DNA of 7,937 nucleotides from an uncultured Veillonella sp. (GTDB lineage Bacteria > Bacillota > Negativicutes > Veillonellales > Veillonellaceae): positions 1 through 7,937 of the forward strand of contig CAKQBP010000056.1 in the NCBI GenBank assembly GCA_934216375.1. Direction: 5' to 3'. The translations under genes were made by a program, and so were the position numbers. Of this stretch, positions 1 through 5,755 are shown piece by piece. A model generated the notes under the pieces. That model did not search any database and was not told the DNA's origin. It saw only the letters and a list, made by a program, of their open reading frames with translations. Position 1 is the first letter of the stretch. Every line of letters starts with the position of its first letter.

Positions 1-23
1 TAACAATTCTATTATAACAAAAT

Positions 24-53
24 GAGCTATGAAGCACATCGACTTCATAGCTC
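24..53 (-). terminator. Bidirectional intrinsic terminator after the DUF2156 gene
   Basis: A perfect 11-base inverted repeat (GAGCTATGAAG at 24-34, CTTCATAGCTC at 43-53) encloses an 8-base loop. On the minus strand it lies 5 bases past the stop codon of the DUF2156 gene and is followed by ATTTTG. On the plus strand it is followed by AGATTTTATTT, so it could also stop transcription arriving from the left. Confidence 0.8.
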
Positions 54-58
54 AGATT

Positions 59-976
59 TTATTTACCACCTGTCGCATTATCTGCTTCGTTAGCATATAC
101 TGCGTCATATTTTTCAGCAAAATGATCTGGGTTATAAGATTCTTTTGCTTGACGAAGACCAGGCAAGCCCATATCTTCTTCACGGTTGATGAATTCTACT
201 TCGCTAAATTCATGACGAATGAATTCATTATTGATAGCTTGATACAAACCACGAATATCTGGATTTGCTTTTTCAATGTGAATCAAAGCAATTCTGTCAT
301 TGAGAAGTTCACCGATACTAAAAGCCTCAACACGGCCGAATAATTTAATGGCACCGCCTTTAAGACCCAACACATCCCAGTTGTCAAACAACAAATTGAT
401 GGCTACCAATTCATCTTCGATACCTTCTTCATGATGCGTTTCTACCCATGATGCTGCCGTTTCACGACATAATGGGATGATATCATCTGTAATTGGCACA
501 TATTCATAGTTAGAATATTGCATGCGGAATTGATTTAAATGGTTTTTCTTTTGACGGAATTTCTTACCAGACAAGTTGATAAGATCTTCGGACTTGTAAA
601 TGTATTCGTAGTTGTCGCGGTCAGGTGTAAATGCATAGCGACCAGGACATAGGTCTTCCATGCGTTCTTTTACATCTTTGCTAACGCCTTTAAATCGGAA
701 CGGCAATTTATTTTCTACGAACCATTCTTTAGCACGCAACAAACCATCAAGGAACTTTGCATCTTTACCAGCAAATGGAGGCAATAGGAATGGCTCACGC
801 TTGCCACCACCTTGGATATACAATACGCCATTCTCTTCAGCCCAGCGAATACCGTACGGATCTTGCCACATAAACAATGTAGTAAAGCAATTATCGGATG
901 CTTCATAATGATGTTGTTCAAAATATTTGTCGATTAATGGTTTATCTCGCAATTCAAAACGTTTAAATTCTAAAAT
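59..976 (-). CDS. DUF2156 domain protein (GNAT-like fold), probable ATT start
   Basis: Cytoplasmic protein of about 305 residues without signal peptide or membrane segment. It matches the DUF2156 family (related to the C-terminal domain of phosphatidylglycerol lysyltransferase, GNAT-like fold); the acceptor and donor are unknown. Family-like stretches are the basic SGKKFRQKKNH (about 136-146), FSIGE (219-223), HIEKAN (233-238) and an NREED-G-GLR-AK-SY-P pattern near 263-282. The first canonical codon in the open frame is a TTG at 952 with no ribosome-binding site. Eight codons upstream, AGGAGG (989-984) stands 7 bases from an ATT codon (976-974). The added residues LEFKRFE extend a family-like N-terminus of the form LEFK..EL.DK, so I place the start at 976. 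It follows the adaptor gene on the same strand with a 120-base gap that holds its own candidate promoter, so it is probably a separate unit. Family certain; start inferred. Confidence 0.88.
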   Translation of the reverse strand: MLEFKRFELRDKPLIDKYFEQHHYEASDNCFTTLFMWQDPYGIRWAEENGVLYIQGGGKREPFLLPPFAGKDAKFLDGLLRAKEWFVENKLPFRFKGVSKDVKERMEDLCPGRYAFTPDRDNYEYIYKSEDLINLSGKKFRQKKNHLNQFRMQYSNYEYVPITDDIIPLCRETAASWVETHHEEGIEDELVAINLLFDNWDVLGLKGGAIKLFGRVEAFSIGELLNDRIALIHIEKANPDIRGLYQAINNEFIRHEFSEVEFINREEDMGLPGLRQAKESYNPDHFAEKYDAVYANEADNATGGK

Positions 977-997
977 AATAATCCCTCCTATCAGATT

Positions 998-1032
998 CCT
1001 CTTTTGAGGTTACTTTCACGATTTGTGAAAGT
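998..1032 (-). other. Two small hairpins in the DUF2156 mRNA leader
   Basis: Between the candidate promoter and the ribosome-binding site, the leader can form ACTTTCAC/GTGAAAGT (8 bp, 5-base loop, 1012-1032). It can then form CCTC-AAAA-GAGG (998-1009) just before AGGAGG. Neither hairpin is followed by a T run on the minus strand, so they are not ordinary terminators. The 8-bp palindrome could equally be a protein-binding site. Role unknown. Confidence 0.4.
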
Positions 1033-1039
1033 TTCGATT

Positions 1040-1068
1040 CTATTATGTTTAAACATAAATTCTAACAA
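1040..1068 (-). promoter_or_regulatory. Candidate promoter for the DUF2156 gene
   Basis: Reading the minus strand, TTGTTA (1068-1063) is a 4/6 match to a -35 box. It is followed by CATAAT (1047-1042, 15-base spacer) or TAATAG (1045-1040, 17-base spacer) as the -10. A 12-base palindrome ATGTTTAAACAT (1045-1056) overlaps the spacer and -10 and could be an operator. Assigned by eye. Confidence 0.4.
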
Positions 1069-1078
1069 TCTAGTATTA

Positions 1079-1091
1079 AACCCATAGGGTT
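1079..1091 (-). terminator. Weak hairpin after the adaptor gene
   Basis: AACCC-ATA-GGGTT, a 5-bp stem, starts 6 bases past the adaptor stop codon and is followed on the minus strand by TAATACT. It is short and has no real T tract, so it is at best a weak terminator and some read-through into the DUF2156 gene is possible. Confidence 0.3.
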
Positions 1092-1096
1092 CGTAA

Positions 1097-2212
1097 TTAC
1101 AATTTTACAGATTCACCTAACTCAAAGGTGCCATCCGTTGTGATAACCTTGTCACCTTCGTTGAGTCCAGAAATAATAGCTACGTCATCACCTTCAGTAA
1201 TACCTACCTCAACAACACGTACATCAACTGTATTATTCTCGGTTAATACATATACATATTTGCCATCTTGATTTTCCCGAACCGCCTTAGTTGGAACGGT
1301 CAGCATCTTGGCTTTCACATTAGATTCAATAACGAGTGTATAGAATTCACCAGCCTTGATAAGGCCTTTCTCATTGTTGAAAGTAGCTTTTACGAGGACA
1401 CTTGGCACATTTTCAGTCTGAGTAATATCTACATAAGTCAATTCACCCGGTATTTCTTGGTCCCCCACCTTGAGAAGTACCTTCATACCATTCTTGGCTT
1501 CAGCTGTACCTAACTTCATAGCCGCATCACGGGGAATGCTGAGGGATGCTACCATCGGCGTGGATTGCTGAATCATCATAAACGGACGATCCGCAATCGC
1601 CATTTGACGGTCTTCGTTATAAATAGATGTCACCGTACCTGCTATAGGGGCCACGATTGTAGAAGCTGCCATCTGTGCAGATACTTGAGCAATTTGTGCC
1701 TCGATAGCCGCCGTATTGACGCCTCCCCCACCACCAGTTGTGACTGTTGTAGTTTGTGGTTGAGATCGTTCCAAAATACGATCATATTCTTTTTGTGTGA
1801 TTATGCCTGCTTCGCGCATGCGTTGAGCCTGTTCCAGTTGAGTACTGTCTATAGATGCTGCAGTCGTAGTCGTCACAGCTGTGGCATATGATTGTGATTG
1901 GGCTTGTGCTAATTGTCCTTGCAAGGATGCTAGCTGTTGTTGTAAAGCCGATGTATCTACAGTGGCCACAGTTTGACCTTGCTGTACTTGGTCTCCTACT
2001 TTCACAGCATACACGACCTGCCCCGTCAAGGTCGGCGTTATCGTCGCCTTATTAAGGGCCGTTACATTGGCATCATTATGAATCTGCAACGGCATATCCT
2101 TGTACGTTACCTCTGCGACGGATACGGTTTTCGTACCACATCCCGCAATAGCGAGTGTCATAATCATAACACCAAGGATAGCAATTACAGAGCAGAAACG
2201 ATTTATTTGCAT
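1097..2212 (-). CDS. RND/HlyD-type efflux periplasmic adaptor lipoprotein
   Basis: A 371-residue membrane-fusion protein of the AcrA/MexA/HlyD family. In the family these proteins bridge an inner-membrane pump and an outer-membrane channel to export drugs or metabolites. The N-terminus is a lipoprotein signal: basic R5, a hydrophobic run and lipobox IAGC with acylated Cys25. The first lipoyl half is at about 55-88 and the second at about 184-214. Between them is a Gln/Ala-rich helical hairpin containing the family-like ITQKEYDRI (138-146), then beta-barrel and membrane-proximal domains (about 220-371). Thr- and Gly-rich runs (113-117, 154-164) interrupt the hairpin. The start is the ATG at 2212 because AGGAAG (2225-2220) lies 7 bases upstream and it gives a clean signal peptide; in-frame ATG at 2230 and TTG at 2245 lack such a site. 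No pump or channel gene is adjacent, so the partner must be encoded elsewhere. Substrate unknown. Confidence 0.9.
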   Translation of the reverse strand: MQINRFCSVIAILGVMIMTLAIAGCGTKTVSVAEVTYKDMPLQIHNDANVTALNKATITPTLTGQVVYAVKVGDQVQQGQTVATVDTSALQQQLASLQGQLAQAQSQSYATAVTTTTAASIDSTQLEQAQRMREAGIITQKEYDRILERSQPQTTTVTTGGGGGVNTAAIEAQIAQVSAQMAASTIVAPIAGTVTSIYNEDRQMAIADRPFMMIQQSTPMVASLSIPRDAAMKLGTAEAKNGMKVLLKVGDQEIPGELTYVDITQTENVPSVLVKATFNNEKGLIKAGEFYTLVIESNVKAKMLTVPTKAVRENQDGKYVYVLTENNTVDVRVVEVGITEGDDVAIISGLNEGDKVITTDGTFELGESVKL

Positions 2213-2230
2213 TCTGTCACTTCCTATCAT

Positions 2231-2246
2231 ATTGATTTTTATCAAT
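2231..2246. promoter_or_regulatory. FNR/CRP-family-like operator palindrome
   Basis: The perfect palindrome ATTGAT-TTTT-ATCAAT contains TTGATNNNNATCAA, the consensus known for FNR-type anaerobic regulators. It lies just downstream of the adaptor's extended -10, at about the expected transcript start, where a bound protein would repress. It is upstream of the divergent aldo/keto reductase, near the -35 region of its possible promoters. The same bases could form a 6-bp hairpin in the adaptor leader. The match is direct; the regulator is inferred. Confidence 0.45.
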
Positions 2247-2251
2247 ACCTT

Positions 2252-2260
2252 AGTATATCA
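2252..2260 (-). promoter_or_regulatory. Extended -10 promoter of the adaptor gene
   Basis: On the minus strand TGATATACT fits an extended -10 (TGnTATAAT, one mismatch). No convincing -35 box lies 17 bases upstream, which is common for extended -10 promoters. It stands 40 bases upstream of the chosen ATG. Confidence 0.5.
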
Positions 2261-2323
2261 TAAAATCAGTTAGAATTGTATGAAAGCTAATTCCTTTAAT
2301 TTATGGATATAACGGAGGTTCTC

Positions 2324-3175
2324 ATGGAAGAACGGATGGACTTTAGAATTTTAAACAATGGTAGCTTCATTCCCTCCATCGGTTATGGTACCTATAAAAC
2401 AGGTACCGAAGGAGAGACTGAACAGGCCGTTGCCAATGCACTTGGCGTAGGCTATCGTTTACTCGATACGGCCGCCTATTATGGCAATGAAGAAGCCGTG
2501 GCTAAAGGGATCAAAGCATCTGGTATTAAACGAACAGATGTAATCATCACTACCAAAGTCTGGCACACTGATGCAGGCTACGATAATACGATGCGTGCTG
2601 TTGAAAGTTCCTTAAAGAAATTAGATACCAACTATATTGACATCATGCTGGTACATCAACCACTAGGTGATTATTACGGTTCTTGGCGCGCTATGGAAGA
2701 ATTATACGATCAAAATATACTCCGTGGGTTAGGTCTATCTAACTTTTACGAAGACCGCCTCATTGACTTACTGTACCACTGCAATGTTAAGCCGGTGGTC
2801 AACCAAATCGAATGCCACCCGTTCAACCAACGTCAATCGCTCTTACAATTGATGAGAAAGCATCAAATTGTAGGCATGGCATGGTCTCCATTTACCCGTG
2901 ACCGCCAACCGATTTTTGACCATCCAATCATCAAAAGCTTGGCAGAAAAATACGGTGTTTCAAAACATCAAATCATCTTGCGTTGGCACATCCAACGAGG
3001 TATCATTCCATTGCCAAAGGCCAATAATGTGAGCCATATGGAAGCAAACTTCGATGTATTCGATTTCAAACTCACCAACATCGATATGGACGTTATGGAA
3101 CTACTAGACCAACAAGACTTCTTGGAAGACCATCATACTGCGCCAGGTCTTGAAAGACTTTTACAACTAAAATAA
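2324..3175 (+). CDS. Aldo/keto reductase
   Basis: A 283-residue cytoplasmic NAD(P)H-dependent reductase with a single aldo/keto reductase TIM barrel, like the small prokaryotic diketogluconate-reductase type. It would reduce aldehydes or ketones to alcohols. The catalytic tetrad is complete: D48 and Y53 in LLDTAAYYGNEE, K78 in TTKVW and H111 in LVHQP. The GLSNF (136-141), VVNQIECHPF (158-167) and AWSPF (186-190) signatures are present. In the cofactor loop the usual K-S-x4-R is K232-A-x4-H, losing the Ser and Arg that normally bind the NADPH 2'-phosphate, so cofactor preference may be altered. The start is the ATG at 2324 because GGAGG (2314-2318) lies 5 bases upstream; the ATG at 2303 precedes that site. 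ATG 2336 is a weaker alternative. Divergent from the efflux adaptor gene and closed by its own terminator, it is probably monocistronic. Substrate unknown. Confidence 0.93.
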   Translation: MEERMDFRILNNGSFIPSIGYGTYKTGTEGETEQAVANALGVGYRLLDTAAYYGNEEAVAKGIKASGIKRTDVIITTKVWHTDAGYDNTMRAVESSLKKLDTNYIDIMLVHQPLGDYYGSWRAMEELYDQNILRGLGLSNFYEDRLIDLLYHCNVKPVVNQIECHPFNQRQSLLQLMRKHQIVGMAWSPFTRDRQPIFDHPIIKSLAEKYGVSKHQIILRWHIQRGIIPLPKANNVSHMEANFDVFDFKLTNIDMDVMELLDQQDFLEDHHTAPGLERLLQLK

Positions 3176-3181
3176 AACATA

Positions 3182-3227
3182 AAACCACGTATATCTAACC
3201 TTTCATAGGAATAGATATACGTGGTTT
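3182..3227 (+). terminator. Bidirectional terminator between aldo/keto reductase and azlD
   Basis: A perfect 15-base inverted repeat (3182-3196 with 3213-3227) has a 16-base loop, inside which CCT/AGG can add three more pairs. It is followed on the plus strand by ATTTTATCTT and on the minus strand by TTATGTTTTATTTT. It lies 6 bases after the reductase stop codon and 3 bases after the azlD stop codon, so it serves both convergent genes. Confidence 0.85.
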
Positions 3228-3230
3228 ATT

Positions 3231-3569
3231 TTATCTTGTTACATTAAATATGGCTTGTACAAGAATCATATACGCTACAGTTCCTGCCCCAATAGACATG
3301 AACATATTTCGCTTCCACATATGAAGCCCCACTGTAACTAAGAATGCAATTAATTCAGGAAGTCCGTAAGGATATATTAGAACTACAAGATCTTTAAAAG
3401 TGTACACAACAAGCAGACCCATAATCGCTGCAGGTAGAGCCTTACCTAAGTACAATACAAAGTCTGGCGCCTTTTTACCGGGAGGGAAAATGAGAAAAGC
3501 CGCAAATCGTGTGAGCAATGTACCTGCTACTACAATAGCAACAGTAATGACCATTTCTAAACTAGTCAA
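3231..3569 (-). CDS. azlD: AzlD, small subunit of branched-chain amino acid exporter
   Basis: A 112-residue inner-membrane protein of the AzlD family with about four hydrophobic segments and the N-terminal TLLTRFAAFLIF signature. With AzlC it forms an exporter of branched-chain amino acids or analogues in the systems studied. The open frame reaches a GTG at 3578, but that codon overlaps the ribosome-binding site GGAGG (3582-3578). The TTG at 3569-3567, 8 bases downstream of that site, is the better start and gives a typical AzlD N-terminus. The gene then overlaps the 3' end of azlC by 8 bases, with its ribosome-binding site inside azlC, which points to translational coupling and a fixed subunit ratio. 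The exported amino acid cannot be read from the sequence. Confidence 0.9.
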   Translation of the reverse strand: MTSLEMVITVAIVVAGTLLTRFAAFLIFPPGKKAPDFVLYLGKALPAAIMGLLVVYTFKDLVVLIYPYGLPELIAFLVTVGLHMWKRNMFMSIGAGTVAYMILVQAIFNVTR

Positions 3570-4275
3570 GGCGTACACCTCCCCACTTATACGCTATATA
3601 ACATACTACGAGCATACACCCCATAGAAGCAAGCATAAATAAGGATTTTCCCGTTAATAGAAGCATTGCTAGGGCTACAACGGCTCCAACAGCACCTAAG
3701 CCTCGAATATTATTACTTTTAGCATTAAATAACATTTCAAGGAATATAACAATAAATAAGCCAGGTAATACAAAACCAATACCTCGCAAATCTACAGATG
3801 CTAATAAATCGCCGAACAATCCCCCTACAAGAGTACTCACAACCCAGAAGATATAATTAAGCCACGATACATGGAAGTAGAACCATTTTTCATCTACATC
3901 ATCGGGTAACTTCGTAGATACATTAATTGCAAAACTTTCATCACACATCCACGCAACTGTAGGAAACCACTTCCATCCCATATGCACATATCGCTGTAGT
4001 GCAGATAGACCATAGAAGAAATGACGCCCATTGACAAACAAGGTCAACATAAAAGTATTCACTGGATCAAAGCCTGCCATTAACAGCCCAATAGTTACGA
4101 ACTCCATGGAGCCTGCAAATATGGTACTAGCTAAAACAGGAGCGGTCCACCAAGGAAACCCTTGACTGGTAGCATACAAACCAAAGCCTACTCCAAGAAA
4201 GAGGAAACTAAGCCCCATGGGAATCATAATAGGAAGTGCAAAAGAAAATGCACTTCTATTTTTTATTTTATTTAT
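3562..4275 (-). CDS. azlC: AzlC, large subunit of branched-chain amino acid exporter, probable ATA start
   Basis: Polytopic inner-membrane protein of the AzlC family, permease subunit of the AzlCD exporter. Family-like features are LGVGFGL near the N-terminus, STIFAGSMEFVTIGLL, and VNGRHFFYGLS in the second membrane region. The first ATG (4227) has no ribosome-binding site and would clip the first helix. Upstream in frame are codons for NKIKNRSAFSFALPI, matching the basic-then-hydrophobic start usual for AzlC. AAGGAGG (4290-4284) stands 8 bases before an ATA codon (4275-4273). No ATG, GTG or TTG occurs between the upstream in-frame stop (4299-4297) and 4227. I therefore place the start at the ATA, giving 237 residues, a normal length. 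It lies 52 bases downstream of yqhD without a terminator, so it is probably co-transcribed with it, and it overlaps azlD. Family certain; start inferred. Confidence 0.9.
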   Translation of the reverse strand: MNKIKNRSAFSFALPIMIPMGLSFLFLGVGFGLYATSQGFPWWTAPVLASTIFAGSMEFVTIGLLMAGFDPVNTFMLTLFVNGRHFFYGLSALQRYVHMGWKWFPTVAWMCDESFAINVSTKLPDDVDEKWFYFHVSWLNYIFWVVSTLVGGLFGDLLASVDLRGIGFVLPGLFIVIFLEMLFNAKSNNIRGLGAVGAVVALAMLLLTGKSLFMLASMGCMLVVCYIAYKWGGVRLD

Positions 4276-4283
4276 AGGGAGCG

Positions 4284-4290
4284 CCTCCTT
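4284..4290 (-). promoter_or_regulatory. Ribosome-binding site deciding the azlC start
   Basis: AAGGAGG on the minus strand is nearly perfectly complementary to the 16S rRNA 3' end. The next 14 bases contain no ATG, GTG or TTG in the azlC frame. The only plausible initiation codon at normal spacing is ATA at 4275. Confidence 0.7.
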
Positions 4291-4327
4291 TCCATATCAT
4301 ACAAGTTTACACTGTTAATCCCCTTAA

Positions 4328-5494
4328 TTATAAGGCACGCATTAAAATCTCGCGAGCTACTTCTGGTGTTACATCACCATTTTCACCAAGTTGTGTCATG
4401 CCATGGTCCTCTAATTGTTTCACAATTTTATCAACTGCTTCTTCACCAAGACTATAGTCTTTCAAATGCGTAGATACGCCAAGGGACTCGAAGAATTCAC
4501 GAGTTTTAGCGATGGCCTTGTCCGCTTTTTCTTCGTTTGTACCTTCTGTAATATGCCATACCCGTGTAGCATATTGTGCCAATTTTTCAAGTTTGTCTGC
4601 TTTTTTCACTTCTAACAATGCAGGTAATACGATAGCCAATGTAATACCATGGTCAAGATGGTACGCCGCAGTTAACTCATGGCCAATCAGATGAGTTGCC
4701 CAGTCTTGTGGCACGCCGGCACCAATTAAACCATTTAATGCCAATGTAGAGGCCCACACGTGGTTAGCACGAATATCGTAGTTTTCTGGATTTTCTACTG
4801 TTTCTTTGCCGATTTCAATCATAGTTTTTAAAATACCTTCGCTGAAACGATCTTGAATACGACCTTCTACAGGGTATGTTAAATACTGCTCTGTGGTATG
4901 CACAAAGGTATCGATAACGCCATTCTTAACTTGTCTTTCAGGCAAGGTGAAAGTCAATGTTGGATCAAGCATGGAGAACTTAGGGAATACTAAGCTACTG
5001 AATACAGGGTATTTACCGTCACCATAAGTAATAACTGCACCATTGTTCATTTCGGAACCAGTTGCAGGTAGTGTCATAACTGTGCCAAATGGTAATGGAT
5101 TTGGTACCATGTCTACCGGAACCTCTGGCACACCAACTTTCATTACCTCAATAACGGGACCATCATAGGTAGCACCCATAACGATAAGTTTTGTAGCATC
5201 TACTACAGAACCGCCGCCTACAGCGAGAACGAAATCTACGCCATGTTCTTTAATGAAAGCTACCGCACGTTCACAAGTTTCAAGAGATGGGTTTGGCTCA
5301 ATACCACCAAACTGCTCAACCTTGCGGTTACCAAGAGCTTTCACAATGCGATCAATAAGACCACTGTGCACAGCGGAGCCACCACCATAAGTAATGAGCA
5401 CCTTTGCATCCTTTGGTACCAATGTATCTAATTCATCTAAACGGTCTTTACCAAATACGATATGTGTAGGGTTATAAAAATCAAAATTATACAT
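4328..5494 (-). CDS. yqhD: YqhD-type NADPH-dependent aldehyde reductase (iron-containing ADH family)
   Basis: A 388-residue cytoplasmic type III alcohol dehydrogenase that aligns throughout with E. coli YqhD (387 residues) as I remember that sequence. YqhD reduces short aldehydes, including acrolein, malondialdehyde and butyraldehyde, with NADPH. The N-terminal nucleotide-binding domain carries TYGGGS (35-40), GGIEPNP (63-69), GGGSVVD (93-99) and TLPATGSE (141-148). The C-terminal helical domain carries the metal ligands D195, H199, H268 and H282, with the same spacing as D194, H198, H267 and H281 in YqhD. GLIGAGVPQDWATH and HGMTQLGE are also kept. The start is the ATG at 5494, with GGAGG (5503-5499) 4 bases upstream, slightly close. 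A TATAAT lies at 5546-5541. No terminator separates it from azlC, suggesting a yqhD-azlC-azlD operon. The usual partner regulator YqhC is not adjacent. Physiological substrate unknown. Confidence 0.95.
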   Translation of the reverse strand: MYNFDFYNPTHIVFGKDRLDELDTLVPKDAKVLITYGGGSAVHSGLIDRIVKALGNRKVEQFGGIEPNPSLETCERAVAFIKEHGVDFVLAVGGGSVVDATKLIVMGATYDGPVIEVMKVGVPEVPVDMVPNPLPFGTVMTLPATGSEMNNGAVITYGDGKYPVFSSLVFPKFSMLDPTLTFTLPERQVKNGVIDTFVHTTEQYLTYPVEGRIQDRFSEGILKTMIEIGKETVENPENYDIRANHVWASTLALNGLIGAGVPQDWATHLIGHELTAAYHLDHGITLAIVLPALLEVKKADKLEKLAQYATRVWHITEGTNEEKADKAIAKTREFFESLGVSTHLKDYSLGEEAVDKIVKQLEDHGMTQLGENGDVTPEVAREILMRAL

Positions 5495-5540
5495 ACATCC
5501 TCCATTAATCCGACATATAGATATATGAATCCATATTAGA

Positions 5541-5546
5541 ATTATA
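5541..5546 (-). promoter_or_regulatory. Probable -10 box of the yqhD operon
   Basis: A perfect TATAAT on the minus strand, 46 bases upstream of the yqhD ATG. The -35 region (about 5563-5570) is AT-rich with no clear TTGACA, so the promoter may depend on an activator or on upstream A/T tracts. Confidence 0.45.
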
Positions 5547-5589
5547 CAAAAATATTTAAAATATAAATTTACTACCTAGCGATCACACA

Positions 5590-5625
5590 TTCAATATAAC
5601 ACATTAATCAATATATTATATTGAA
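5590..5625. promoter_or_regulatory. Nested palindrome in the yqhD-metQ divergent spacer, candidate operator
   Basis: TCAATATATTATATTGA (5608-5624) is a 17-base perfect palindrome. A further copy of its half-site, TCAATATA, lies at 5591-5598, exactly 17 bases upstream, about 1.6 helical turns. TTCAATATAA (5590-5599) and TTATATTGAA (5616-5625) also form a 10-bp inverted repeat with a 16-base loop. The site lies upstream of the yqhD -10 and could serve either gene. Size and symmetry suit a dimeric repressor such as a MarR-, ArsR- or GntR-type protein, but I cannot assign one. Confidence 0.4.
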
Positions 5626-5755
5626 TTGTATTATAAATGAGCTAGAATTTCACCATAGTTTTAATCTATAGCTAACTGATATGCTTTTATCATATACAAA
5701 TCCCCTTCATCCATGATAGGATATAACCATTATAAGACTTGAAAGGGATGATTAT

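Noticed and set aside
29..343. Open frame of 104 codons on the plus strand
   Set aside because: It begins inside the terminator hairpin and runs antisense to the DUF2156 gene, without a ribosome-binding site and with unusual Phe/Ile-rich content.
2303..2323. Upstream ATG start for the aldo/keto reductase
   Set aside because: It precedes the GGAGG at 2314-2318 and has no ribosome-binding site of its own, whereas the ATG at 2324 is properly spaced.
5626..5755. SAM riboswitch or T-box ahead of metQ
   Set aside because: None of the conserved core motifs or a terminator/antiterminator pair is present; only a short TATAA/TTATA repeat at 5722-5734 is seen.
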